DNA of 64,000 nt from Sphingobacteriia bacterium. GTDB taxonomy: Bacteria; Bacteroidota; Bacteroidia; Bacteroidales; UBA7960. The stretch spans positions 1 to 64,000 of the forward strand of contig JAABRR010000009.1 of assembly GCA_011390785.1 (NCBI GenBank), given 5' to 3'. Numbering within the stretch: position 1 is the first letter of the stretch; each line of letters starts with the position of its first letter. The translations under genes were made by a program, and so were the position numbers. Shown here in pieces: positions 56,201-64,000 of this stretch. Under the pieces are notes generated by a model. It saw nothing but the letters and a program-made list of their open reading frames with translations, was not told where the DNA came from and did not search any database.

Positions 56201-56338
56201 GTTGTTTATCAGAGAGAATTCCGCAATAATTCAGGTGATGATTTACTAATTGAAGCGGATCTGAACAATGGTATTTACATTGTTAGTGTAATGGGCGAGA
56301 ACTACTCTTTTGTGAAGAAAGTAATATATAACAGGTAA
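53273..56338 (+). CDS. modular GH9 endo-glucanase with Big2, CBM6 and T9SS domains
   Basis: A 1021-residue secreted enzyme. Signal peptide; CelD_N Ig-like domain (~25-125, IRVDQFGYRPGDGKVAV); GH9 barrel (~130-610) with HRGGWMDAGDQNKYT (catalytic Asp), HYFHGVNPMGITYLTNM and VTEPAIYYQAAYVHLVS (candidate acid Glu); a Big2 domain (~615-695); CBM6 (~705-845); a second Big2 (~848-935); and a T9SS sorting domain (VFPNPVTNGKFQLAI). All expected modules are complete. It is likely on the surface or released, cleaving a beta-1,4-glucan backbone. Second GH9 in the window, with a different layout from that at 32244. Confidence 0.92.
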   Translation: MKNLTRILFFLSLMLISSKIFVQTIEPYIRVDQFGYRPGDGKVAVIADPIIGFNADDEFIPGELYQVRSADDHSVVFEGTPEVWNNGATHEQSGDRGWWFDFSEVSEVGTYYVYDVSQDRRSYDFEINPDVYKNMLKASTKMFYYQRLGIEKDALYVGEQWADGYQQPMDSVCRDIFDQDNSDKIRDHRGGWMDAGDQNKYTTFTVQPVHQLLSAYTLNTEVFTDDFDIPESGNGIPDILDEVKWQLEWLMRMQDTVDGGAYIKMGGQVSFPLSQDTHPKYYFSPKSTAATIVISSMMAHAYLVYKDIPELADFALECKSRALKAWEYFNSNPLNVNIDDGSLGGGNANRSEAVQRAEALVAAIYLFAATGEESFNEYIIENYTPPGNWGIYDTHQALARIYYAFLPNADLSLAIKIISQKADSHTNNAGGWTKWDPTKDLYRAFMPNPQYHWGSNQPKANVGNTLTHFLNYYILPEKRTEIKDHALNFLHYFHGVNPMGITYLTNMEEFGADSCAKFAWHKWFNPNHCPPGYIPGGPNKYHNIDPSYPGDFSPPQNQPHQKSFKDWVDDWRTYPWEVTEPAIYYQAAYVHLVSNFANEPEQTTFEIDSLAIFYIETDSLYANVKRTLYLRKYPLAAWDAKITWHSSDTLMATVDSLGVIKPLQPGSVQIKAIAENGVSDSVMVHIKECTSVPFPDQPHQIPGTIESEDFDFGCNTYFDTDAANSGKAYRPDEGVDIEVTQDDRGVYNVGWIHAGEWMKYKVNVTTTDTYIIDCRVAAIRPSEMKVEFDEGNQFDVSFSLPQSGGYQNWYSHYTPPIELAQGENTMTVTFLTDGFNINHLVFHKYVPVESVEIQTDTLSLLVAQTETLVANVLGAEGVITEVNWSTSEPLIATVDKSGVVTGVAEGITYVTATSAVDGLTDSVVVVVTKDYTSVPNQKGASPRVFPNPVTNGKFQLAIPEDAANQLLVRITDIMGKVVYQREFRNNSGDDLLIEADLNNGIYIVSVMGENYSFVKKVIYNR

Positions 56339-56371
56339 ACGGATTTTTGGTAAGTTTTACAATTGAAGTAA

Positions 56372-58087
56372 ATGAAGGTATCTTTTATCTATTTATGGAT
56401 TTTAAATTTGTTATTGATTGGCGGGTCGTCAGCTCAGTATGTTTGTAATCCCATGAACCTGAGTTACCGCTACAGGCCCGAAACCAATGAGTTGTCAAGA
56501 AGAGAAGCAGCCGACCCCACCGTGGTCCATTTCAAAGGCAGCTATTACTTATTTGCTTCAAAAACAGGCGGCTACTGGTGGTCTGATGATCTGAAGGAGT
56601 GGAATCTGGTTGAAACAAACCAGATACCCACCGAGGCCTACGCACCCACCGCAATAGCCATTGGAGATACAATGTATTTTCTTGCCTCCTCTTCCACAAC
56701 ATCTTATCCCTTTCTCAAATCAGTTGATCCCAAAAGTGGCGTGTGGGAAGTTGTTCGTGATTCGTTCCCTTTTGCCATGACCGACCCTGCCTTCTTTTTG
56801 GATGACGATAACAAGCTGTATATGTATTGGGGTTGTTCGGATAATGAACCTATTTATGGTGTTCAACTGGACATGAATTCGAATTTTGAACCCATGAGCC
56901 AACCCTTACCCCTTACCTGGGCCCGCACTATGCAGCATGGCTGGGAAAATCCGGGCGATTACAATGAATTAACACGACAGGCTCCCTGGATTGAAGGCGC
57001 ATGGGTAACCAAACACAACGATACCTATTATCTTCAATACTCAGGCCCTGGCACCGAGTATAAGAGTTATGCCGATGCGGTTTATATTTCCAATCATCCT
57101 CTGGGGCCATACACATTGCAGGAGCACAACCCTTTCTCCATAAAACCTGGAGGTTTTGCCTGTGGTGCCGGTCACGGAAGCACTTTTAAGGATATCTACG
57201 GTAATATCTGGTATGTAGGAACCATAACCATTTCAGTAAAACATGTTTTTGAAAGAAGACTTGGTATTTACCCTGCATTTCTTGATGACGATGGAGTGCT
57301 GTATGCACACACAGGCTTTGGCGACTATCCCTTTGCTATACCCAACAGGAAGATAATATCACCTGATGAGTTATCTCCTGGATGGATGTTATTGTCATAT
57401 AATAAGCCAACGTCCGTTTCTTCAACCCTTGATGGTTTTGAAAGCAGCAATGCGGTGGATGAAAACATCCGCTCCTACTGGAGTGCTGCGACACGCCAGC
57501 CCGGTGAGTGGATCATGATTGATCTGGTTGATACATGCCAGGTAAATGCAATTCAGGTAAATTTTGCCGATTCAGAGTCAAATCTGTATGAAAGAGATGA
57601 AAATACCTACTATCAGTTTTTGATCGAATATTCCCTGGATGGCAAATCCTGGCAAATATTTAAAGATAAGTTGGATGGGTTGAAGGATACCCCGCATGAT
57701 TTGATTGTGAATGTGAATCCGGTTAGGGCCCGTTACATAAGGTTTACAGGCAAGTATGTGCCTGATGGCTATCTGGCACTTTCCGGATTAAGGGTTTTTG
57801 GAATCGGATCTGGAGTTACCCCAAATCAACCTGCCGAAATCGAAGTTGATCGGCCATGGCAAGACAAACGAAAGGTAACCTTTCAGTGGGAGTTAGACGA
57901 TAATGCAACAGGTTATAACATACGCTACGGAACCCAAAAGGATAAACTATATCTTGATCATATGGTGATGGGCACCAATGAGGTAACCATTCGCAGCCTC
58001 AATGCAGCCTTACCCTATTACTTTACCATAACCGGTTTTAATGAAAATGGCCTTGGCAAACCTTCCGAAATAATCGAAGTGAAATAG
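56372..58087 (+). CDS. GH43-like enzyme with F5/8-type C and fibronectin III domains
   Basis: A 571-residue secreted protein, 34 bases after the GH9 gene. Signal peptide; propeller (~25-335) with REAADPTVVHFKGSYYLFAS (base Asp), FAMTDPAFFLDDDNKLYMYWG (second Asp) and APWIEGAWVTKHNDTYYLQYS (acid Glu), the GH43 triad; a discoidin/F5-8C domain (~345-475, YWSAATRQPGEWIMIDL); and an FN3-like end (~485-571). It is a side-chain exo-enzyme candidate (arabinose, xylose or galactose). No T9SS tail, so a periplasmic location is likely. Confidence 0.9.
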   Translation: MKVSFIYLWILNLLLIGGSSAQYVCNPMNLSYRYRPETNELSRREAADPTVVHFKGSYYLFASKTGGYWWSDDLKEWNLVETNQIPTEAYAPTAIAIGDTMYFLASSSTTSYPFLKSVDPKSGVWEVVRDSFPFAMTDPAFFLDDDNKLYMYWGCSDNEPIYGVQLDMNSNFEPMSQPLPLTWARTMQHGWENPGDYNELTRQAPWIEGAWVTKHNDTYYLQYSGPGTEYKSYADAVYISNHPLGPYTLQEHNPFSIKPGGFACGAGHGSTFKDIYGNIWYVGTITISVKHVFERRLGIYPAFLDDDGVLYAHTGFGDYPFAIPNRKIISPDELSPGWMLLSYNKPTSVSSTLDGFESSNAVDENIRSYWSAATRQPGEWIMIDLVDTCQVNAIQVNFADSESNLYERDENTYYQFLIEYSLDGKSWQIFKDKLDGLKDTPHDLIVNVNPVRARYIRFTGKYVPDGYLALSGLRVFGIGSGVTPNQPAEIEVDRPWQDKRKVTFQWELDDNATGYNIRYGTQKDKLYLDHMVMGTNEVTIRSLNAALPYYFTITGFNENGLGKPSEIIEVK

Positions 58088-58217
58088 ACCCTGGGAACTG
58101 AATAAGTTAACTTACAAGCTTTATCGATTTTGTTATGGGTTTATGAAAGGACTATGGAACCTTATTAGTTATTATTAAGGTTACTTTGAAGATTATTTTT
58201 TGCAAAAATTTAAGAAA

Positions 58218-60404
58218 ATGATAACAAAACGAACAGTAAGGAAAGAATTGTTGTTCTTGTTCCTGTTTGGAATCGCTTCGATAAATGCGATTTCTCAAAA
58301 CCTGGACTGGAAAGAAATCGTAAACTCAGGCGACCTGGTATGGTCAAAAACGGACAGCAGCTTTTACAACGGAGCTTTTATCGGCGATGGTGTACAGGGG
58401 GCTATGATCATGAGAGACACCGAAAACCCCGATGGTATCCGCATGCTGATGGGGCATTACAAAGCCATTGCGCATTACACCGTTACGGGTTGGGAATACA
58501 TCAATTCCAGAGTGTATGCCGGAAATATCATTATTCATCCAGCCGGGAATACCTTGTTGCAGAATATGCACATGAATATTTTCGATGGCGAGGTAGCCGG
58601 AAAGATCGTAACCGAAAACGACGAAATTTCCTGGACAGCACTTTCCGACAGAGAGAACCTGGTTTTTGTGGTTAAAATGGAAACCGGGCCCAATGAATCT
58701 GACGCTATACTGGGTGTTCGCGAAGAATGGGGAATTTCTCCCCGATATTACCTCGAAAACCTAAATCCTCTCGATTATGCATCGCATTTACCCCCATTGC
58801 CTGAATTGGATTCAGAAGGAGATATCGATTTGGTGATCAATAAAATGAAGAATAAAGGGGCGCATGTGGTGGTTTCGCAATTGGTGGAGCAGTCCGATGG
58901 TAGCCAGGTACTATATGTGGCTATAGGAACCAGTGACAACAACACCACCGTAGCCGCCAATCTTGCCCGTGCTGATGCGGTTGCAAGAGTTACAGCCGCT
59001 GTAAACCAAGGGTATGAAACCATACGTACCCGAAATCAAAACTGGTGGAATGATTATATGTTATCGAGCAAGTTATTCCTTCATGAAGATTATAAATGGC
59101 AGAAATTCTGGTGGTTGCAGATGTATAAATTTGGGTGTGCATCATCTGAAACTTCTGATTTGCTAATAGATACACAGGGGCCCTGGATTACCGAAACTGC
59201 CTGGGCAGGTGTGTGGTGGAACCTCAATGTGCAACTGGCCTATTTCCCCCTTTTTAGTGGAAACAAATTGGATGCAGGCCGTTCACTGATAAATGGTATC
59301 GACAGGTTGTACGATTCAGGTGCATTGCACGACAATGCCGGTGGTGTTGGAATAAACGTGGGTCGTTCATCTACCTATGATGGCAGGGCCACCTGGGGCG
59401 AAGAATATGGCAATATGCCCTGGGCCTTGCACTGCTACTGGAAATATTGGAGATACTCCGGCGATGATGCTGTTGGACAAAAACTTTTCACACTTCTGGC
59501 CGATAATGCCGATTTTTTAATCACGAAGCTCGTTCTGAAAGATGATGGGAAATACCACATGGTAGAAAGCCGGTCACCAGAATATTCGGATAGCGAATTA
59601 TATGAAGATGCCAATTACGGCCTCATGTCAGCCCATTGGGTTTTTAAAACCTTAATCGAAATGGACGAATTCTTTGATATTAATCATGATAAAAAAACGG
59701 TGTGGCAGGATTACCTGGATAACCTTACGCCATTTCCAGTCAATTCAAATGGGTTCATGGTAGGCGCTAATCAGGGTTTCGACAAAGGTCATCGTCATTA
59801 CTCACATTTGCTGGCCATTTACCCTTACCATACTGTTGTACCGGGCACCGGCCAGGATGAATTAATAACTACTTCGGTTGATCGTTGGCTTTCACTAACC
59901 CAGGTTAGTGGTCATTCAGGCTACACCTATACCGGTGGTTGTGCAATGTTGGCTACATTGGGCAGGGGTAACGAGGCTCTTGATCTCCTCGATAAGCTGT
60001 TTGATGATAAGCTGCAACCCAATACCATGTATTCCGAAGGGGGAGGACAGGTTATAGAAACGCCATTGTCGGGGGTTGAAAGCATCAATTATATGCTGCT
60101 GCAAAGCTGGGATGGTGTTATAAAGGTATTCCCAGCTGTGCCTGATAAGTGGCAAAACGTAGCATTCGAAGATTTTCGCACCGAAGGGGCATTCCTGGTA
60201 TCAGCTTCTTTAAAGGATGGTAATTTCGACCGGTTTATGCTATTGAGTGAAAAGGGAAATATGTGTACTGTAGAAAATCCATGGCCTGAAAAAGAATTAG
60301 TTGTATTGGATGCAAAAGACAATATTGTACCTATTGTAGAAGAGGGAAAAAATGTTGTGTTTTCTACCCTGCCCGGTGCAAGATATCACATATCCTGTGA
60401 GTAA
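58218..60404 (+). CDS. GH95-like (alpha/alpha)6 glycoside hydrolase
   Basis: Start at ATG 58218 (MITKRTVRKELLFLFLF); the track uses a TTG 18 bases upstream. About 728 residues: signal peptide, N-terminal beta domain (FIGDGVQGAMIMRD), helical barrel and C-terminal beta domain. WWLQMYKFGCASSETSDLLIDTQGPW, NMPWALHCYWKYWRYSGD and HRHYSHLLAIYPYHTV, plus LLQSWDGVIKVFPAVPDKW, are marks of the GH95 family and relatives. GH95 enzymes are inverting alpha-L-fucosidases or alpha-L-galactosidases that trim xyloglucan or algal glycans. Sequence is divergent, so substrate is open. Confidence 0.8.
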   Translation: MITKRTVRKELLFLFLFGIASINAISQNLDWKEIVNSGDLVWSKTDSSFYNGAFIGDGVQGAMIMRDTENPDGIRMLMGHYKAIAHYTVTGWEYINSRVYAGNIIIHPAGNTLLQNMHMNIFDGEVAGKIVTENDEISWTALSDRENLVFVVKMETGPNESDAILGVREEWGISPRYYLENLNPLDYASHLPPLPELDSEGDIDLVINKMKNKGAHVVVSQLVEQSDGSQVLYVAIGTSDNNTTVAANLARADAVARVTAAVNQGYETIRTRNQNWWNDYMLSSKLFLHEDYKWQKFWWLQMYKFGCASSETSDLLIDTQGPWITETAWAGVWWNLNVQLAYFPLFSGNKLDAGRSLINGIDRLYDSGALHDNAGGVGINVGRSSTYDGRATWGEEYGNMPWALHCYWKYWRYSGDDAVGQKLFTLLADNADFLITKLVLKDDGKYHMVESRSPEYSDSELYEDANYGLMSAHWVFKTLIEMDEFFDINHDKKTVWQDYLDNLTPFPVNSNGFMVGANQGFDKGHRHYSHLLAIYPYHTVVPGTGQDELITTSVDRWLSLTQVSGHSGYTYTGGCAMLATLGRGNEALDLLDKLFDDKLQPNTMYSEGGGQVIETPLSGVESINYMLLQSWDGVIKVFPAVPDKWQNVAFEDFRTEGAFLVSASLKDGNFDRFMLLSEKGNMCTVENPWPEKELVVLDAKDNIVPIVEEGKNVVFSTLPGARYHISCE

Positions 60405-60604
60405 TTAAAATGTCAATTCTTAAGCTTTAGAAAATTTAATAATCAGTGAAAAGTATTTTGCATGCCCCCCATCAGTTGTTTATAAATGTGATGAGGATCA
60501 TGGAATAAGATATACGCTTGCAGTACTTGTTGAAATACGTATGTTTGAAATGAAATGGGATTGCGGATAAAACACAAAAAATGTAGCAGTTAACTATAAT
60601 AGAA

Positions 60605-62725
60605 ATGAAAAAACAAATTATTGGCATTTTTCTTTTTGCAGTAACCATAGTTTTATTAACTGGGTGCAATTATAAGAAACCAGAATATTCAATATATGCT
60701 GAATCAACCCATCTTTCGGTAATCAATACTGCAAAGGATGAACTGACTCATTACCTTTCTCATCTCAGTGATAAACCAGTGAAGAAAACCCAAAAGAGTG
60801 ATAAGGCTGATATCCTGTTATATACTGTAACCCAATTGCCCAATTCCATAGAGCTAAGTGACAGGCCTGCCAATCCTGAGGAATTTGTTATTTCAACCAT
60901 CAATCAAAATGGGAAAAAACAAATCATCATTTGTGGGTTTGATGAAAGGGCTGTATTGTATGGGGTTTATGAATTAATTGAGCATTACATGTCACGAATC
61001 AATAATTCACCATGGGTTGACATTAGTTTTGATTTCGAACGGGGAGCCGGGCGTCATATTGACATTTTGAATGAAGAAATAAGCCTTCGTAAAGTGCCCT
61101 TCTACAAAAACAGGGGAATTCATCTCGATTTTATTGGCCTGGGAGCGGGCGCCATGCTTGATAGGGACAGCACCCAACCAATGGATAAAGAGATTTGGAA
61201 GCGGTGGAGCAGATGGGGAGCCCGTCACCGTTTAAATTTCATTACCAACTGGCCTTACGGTAAAACCAACTGGTGGGAACTGGTGCCTGATAGCGTGTTG
61301 GAGGGTGCCACCAATTTTAGTCCGGATGACTTAACCCAATCGATCGATATCAGGATGCAAATGCTGGATTACACCAGAAGCTTTGCGCTCGATCCTTACC
61401 TGATGAACTATGTGCCTGGAAAAGGATCAAACGAAATGGTTGAAAAATTCTCCAACCTTTTTACCTATAATCATGAAAAACATGTGGCACGATTTTGCTA
61501 CCAACAGCCCGGGCTTTGGGAAATATTTAATGATGTAATTGTTTCTGTTACAAATTTATACCCCGATATGGAAGGGTTTAATCTCAGAAGATGGGGAGAA
61601 TCCTATCCTTGTGAATGTGATTTTTGCATTGGCAGGGATACCGAGCTAAGCCGCCAATTGCTCATCAACATGATTGAAAATGCCAAACTCGAAAGAGAAG
61701 ATTTAAAAATATTGTTGTCAGGATATGCCGACCCTGAGTATGCCCAACATTTTCCCGATTATGTAACATGTATGATCAAATGGGGAAATGATTGGGATCC
61801 TTCACCCGATCCCGGAAGATCACCTGAATATTTGCGTAGCTATGGCAATAAGGATGTTATCATTGATATTGCATTACCAGCCGAAGAATCCTTTCCCCTG
61901 GGCCTGATTCAACACACCCATATAACCGAAGGAATATTAAAACATGCTTTGAATCGGGATGAATATCCCAATTTAACAGGGTTTGCTGCCGGTTTGGGTG
62001 ATAGTGATATTGAATTTATCACAGAGCTAAACTATATCATTTTCTCTAAACTTATCCGCGATCCCGAATTTTTTGATCTCCAGGAGTTTGTAAACGCATA
62101 TCTGACCAACAAATTTGGTAAGGAGTCAGCTGCCGATATTCAGGAATCGCTTGATATACAGGCTGCGGTTTGGTCCGACTTCTTCCTTACCAGAGAACGT
62201 GGTGGGTTTGAATTTGCAAATCTTGCACCCTATAGCAACTGGGCTCGGTTTGGCGATTTGTTTGTATCTTTCCCCAATGGGGGAAAATATGCGTTTGAAT
62301 GGCTACAGGAGCGATCCGATGATGAATTGAACGAATCACTTATGATGATTAATCAACTACTTCCGTTGCAAATGGAAGCATATACCCTGATTATCAATAC
62401 CAAAAACCAAATCTCAACAAAAAGCCAGATAATTTATAATGACTACTTATTACAAACCAGGGGTTATTTATCTTACCTTCAAAGTAGAAAAGCTTTTGTG
62501 GATGGTCTTTTGGCTTATCGAAAGGGCTTAAAGGAAGAAAGTCTCACCAAAATCAGAATGACCATTCATTTCAATTCCCAATTGGTAAAGATACTTAAAA
62601 ACAAACCCAATAATGTTGGATATGGTGACACCGGCGGAAATATTGCTGAGTGGGAACTCAACCGTGCCATTGAGGGTATTGAAATTGAAAACAATTATCT
62701 TGAAAGCTTAATGCATATCTATTAA
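60605..62725 (+). CDS. lipoprotein with GH67/GH20-like N-terminal and barrel domains
   Basis: A 706-residue lipoprotein (signal MKKQIIGIFLFAVTIVLLTGCN, lipobox LTGC). The N-terminal ~150 residues form an alpha/beta domain like that of alpha-glucuronidases and hexosaminidases (GH67N/GH20b; IICGFDERAVLYGVYELIEHY). A TIM-barrel-like region follows (KNRGIHLDFIGLG, INFITNWPYG-type strand). A CxCxxC cluster (PCECDFCIGRD) is seen, probably binding a metal, and the C-terminal ~200 residues are helical. I do not find certain catalytic residues. A glucuronidase-type role is possible but unproven; it could be a new family. Confidence 0.6.
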   Translation: MKKQIIGIFLFAVTIVLLTGCNYKKPEYSIYAESTHLSVINTAKDELTHYLSHLSDKPVKKTQKSDKADILLYTVTQLPNSIELSDRPANPEEFVISTINQNGKKQIIICGFDERAVLYGVYELIEHYMSRINNSPWVDISFDFERGAGRHIDILNEEISLRKVPFYKNRGIHLDFIGLGAGAMLDRDSTQPMDKEIWKRWSRWGARHRLNFITNWPYGKTNWWELVPDSVLEGATNFSPDDLTQSIDIRMQMLDYTRSFALDPYLMNYVPGKGSNEMVEKFSNLFTYNHEKHVARFCYQQPGLWEIFNDVIVSVTNLYPDMEGFNLRRWGESYPCECDFCIGRDTELSRQLLINMIENAKLEREDLKILLSGYADPEYAQHFPDYVTCMIKWGNDWDPSPDPGRSPEYLRSYGNKDVIIDIALPAEESFPLGLIQHTHITEGILKHALNRDEYPNLTGFAAGLGDSDIEFITELNYIIFSKLIRDPEFFDLQEFVNAYLTNKFGKESAADIQESLDIQAAVWSDFFLTRERGGFEFANLAPYSNWARFGDLFVSFPNGGKYAFEWLQERSDDELNESLMMINQLLPLQMEAYTLIINTKNQISTKSQIIYNDYLLQTRGYLSYLQSRKAFVDGLLAYRKGLKEESLTKIRMTIHFNSQLVKILKNKPNNVGYGDTGGNIAEWELNRAIEGIEIENNYLESLMHIY

Positions 62726-62759
62726 AAAACCCTTAATTTAGTTGAAAATTACTTTTTGG

Positions 62760-64000
62760 ATGATAGTATTTACAAGATTAGAGTTTATGTGTCATGGATG
62801 GTTTTCTTTTATCAACAATGTTTGCTGCATTGGCTTTCGCCCATCTTATTTCAGGCTGGTTTCTGTTTTGGCGATAGTACTTTTTGCTCCGGCTTTGGTG
62901 GGGCAGGAATTAGTACAATTCAGCATAAAACACGAGTTGGAAACTATAAATGCACCTGTTTCCATTCAGCTTGATGGGGTTAACTATAATACCGACAAGG
63001 GCAGCCTGGTACTCTACGAAATAACTCCACAGGGCGAAAAAGTAATCCCCTGTCAGTTGGAAACCGGGCATGGAGCAAGGCTTTGGTTTATCCTGGACGG
63101 TATTACAACCCCAAATACGAACCGGACATATGTTATCAGGCGGCAAGATGTTAACCTTGGGCAAGGGCAGGTGAGCATTAACAAAGATCATAAGGATTTG
63201 AAATTGGGAAAAGGTGACCGACCGGTTTTAAGCTACCGCTATGCAGTTACTTACCCCCCTGATGGTGCTGATCCGCTGTTCCGGCGTTCGGGTTTTGTGC
63301 ATCCCGTATGGTCACCGGGCGGGGAAGTATTATCGCGCATACAACCACCCGATCATTACCATCATTACGGGATCTGGGGGCCATGGACAAAAACCACCAT
63401 CGATGGCCGTGAAGTTGATTTCTGGAATCTTGCCTTTGGGCAGGGAACAGTAAAGTTCGCTGGTTTTCTATCTGAAACGGAAGGCAAGGTGTTTAGCGGA
63501 TTTACAGTTTTGCAACAACATATCGATTTTGGAGCGAAAGGGGAAGATCAGGTGGCTATGAATGAAATTCTCGACCTTAGGGTTTGGAATTCGGCTGATA
63601 GCCTATGGATGGTTGATTACACCACTACTCTCAACAGCCCGCTTCCCAATGGTATTATGCTAAATGCCTACAGATATGGTGGTGGCATTGGCTTTAGGGC
63701 AACCGAAAAATGGCATGCTGATAATTGCACGGTACTTACTTCCGAAGGAAAAACACGGATGGATGCCGATGGATCTTCCGCCCGGTGGTGTATTGTGGAA
63801 GGCGAATCAGATTCCCCTGAAGGACGGTCCGGCATTTTGTTTCTCAGTCATCCATCCAACCGTATGCACCCCGAACCGATGCGCATATGGCCTTTGGATG
63901 CCAATGGAGGCCGGGGAGATATGTTTTTTGAGTTTTGCCCCATAAGGCACAATGACTGGAAACTCGAATCCCGGCAGGATTATACCCTTAAATACAGGAT
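62760..64000 (+). CDS. PmoA-like (DUF6807) protein, partial at right edge
   Basis: Not in the ORF track because no stop lies in the window. The frame opens at ATG 62760 (or ATG 62787 in the same frame); the hydrophobic stretch LVSVLAIVLFAPALVGQ ends a long signal segment, so the start is uncertain. The body contains LSRIQPPDHYHHYGIWGPWT and MHPEPMRIWPLD, which I recognise as the PmoA-like/DUF6807 family found in Bacteroidota glycan loci. The His-rich motif may bind a metal. Despite the name it is not methane monooxygenase. Exact activity unknown; in other loci the family accompanies sugar dehydrogenases. Confidence 0.75.
   Translation, partial: MIVFTRLEFMCHGWFSFINNVCCIGFRPSYFRLVSVLAIVLFAPALVGQELVQFSIKHELETINAPVSIQLDGVNYNTDKGSLVLYEITPQGEKVIPCQLETGHGARLWFILDGITTPNTNRTYVIRRQDVNLGQGQVSINKDHKDLKLGKGDRPVLSYRYAVTYPPDGADPLFRRSGFVHPVWSPGGEVLSRIQPPDHYHHYGIWGPWTKTTIDGREVDFWNLAFGQGTVKFAGFLSETEGKVFSGFTVLQQHIDFGAKGEDQVAMNEILDLRVWNSADSLWMVDYTTTLNSPLPNGIMLNAYRYGGGIGFRATEKWHADNCTVLTSEGKTRMDADGSSARWCIVEGESDSPEGRSGILFLSHPSNRMHPEPMRIWPLDANGGRGDMFFEFCPIRHNDWKLESRQDYTLKYR

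Noticed and set aside
6541-58217. TTG starts proposed in the ORF track (e.g. 6541, 9575, 11606, 32235, 34441, 58200)
   Set aside because: In each case a nearby ATG gives a proper signal peptide, lipobox or leader length, and several TTG starts lie on or next to the promoter.
62760-64000. Methane monooxygenase subunit PmoA
   Set aside because: The DUF6807 family name is historical; the sequence is a secreted protein in a glycan locus with none of the membrane topology of real PmoA.

Overview
The window looks like a chromosomal stretch of a Bacteroidota member, most likely of the Bacteroidales/Marinilabiliales type and free-living or plant/algal-polymer degrading. Evidence: Bacteroidota-type promoters (TTTG / TAnnTTTG), almost no Shine-Dalgarno signals, two hybrid two-component systems (sensor kinase, receiver and AraC HTH on one chain), several type IX secretion (T9SS) sorting domains, and Bacteroidota-specific families (DUF4292, DUF4837, DUF4625). 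I cannot assign genus or species from sequence alone.

Layout. (1) 1-5990, minus strand: three secreted repeat proteins (an EYFFDxDPG tandem-repeat protein running off the left edge, a beta-helix protein, a GLUG/FN3/T9SS protein). (2) 6565-8331: an Lgt-like membrane protein joined to a beta-barrel-like C-terminus. (3) 8430-9460: an ATPase fragment, a cluster of palindromes, then a tandem array of tRNA-Asn-derived units in which only one copy is intact and four carry the same 20-bp palindrome in place of half of the anticodon arm. (4) 9605-19311: a serine hydrolase, then a housekeeping envelope block (dut, TPR lipoprotein, DUF4292, EnvC-like LytM factor, tatA, MltD-like transglycosylase, DUF4837). 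(5) 19540-20534: a compact redox/MarR module with shared operator-like sites. (6) 20654-24936, minus strand: a putative metal-uptake operon (His/Cys-rich membrane protein, TonB receptor, DUF4625 lipoproteins) behind a Fur/Zur-like palindrome. (7) 25401-36750: first polysaccharide locus (hybrid regulator, two related clan GH-A enzymes, CBM9-like T9SS protein, GH9). (8) 37267-44318: mixed and decaying region (polyglycine-hydrolase-like T9SS protein, two pseudogenes, small OMP, TVP38 protein, a MITE-like IS remnant). (9) 44471-64000: second polysaccharide locus (GH28, GH43-CBM6, hybrid regulator, Tat-exported GH5-like enzyme, GH9 with CBM6 and T9SS tail, GH43 with F5/8 and FN3, GH95-like, a GH67/GH20-like lipoprotein, a PmoA-like protein cut by the right edge).

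How it fits together. The two polysaccharide loci hold enzymes for a branched plant- or alga-type glycan: GH9 endo-beta-glucanases for the backbone, and GH43, GH95-like, GH28 and glucuronidase-like enzymes for side chains or pectin. Each locus has its own hybrid regulator. Neither contains a SusC/SusD pair inside the window, and several enzymes carry T9SS tails, so they are probably released or surface-anchored rather than served by a classical Sus complex encoded here.

Most unusual features: the tRNA-Asn array with an identical palindrome in the anticodon arm, the terminator that contains the promoter and operator of the next gene, the metal-operon palindrome that covers both the -7 box and the start codon, and the Lgt/beta-barrel fusion. 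All calls are from reading sequence; no database search was run.
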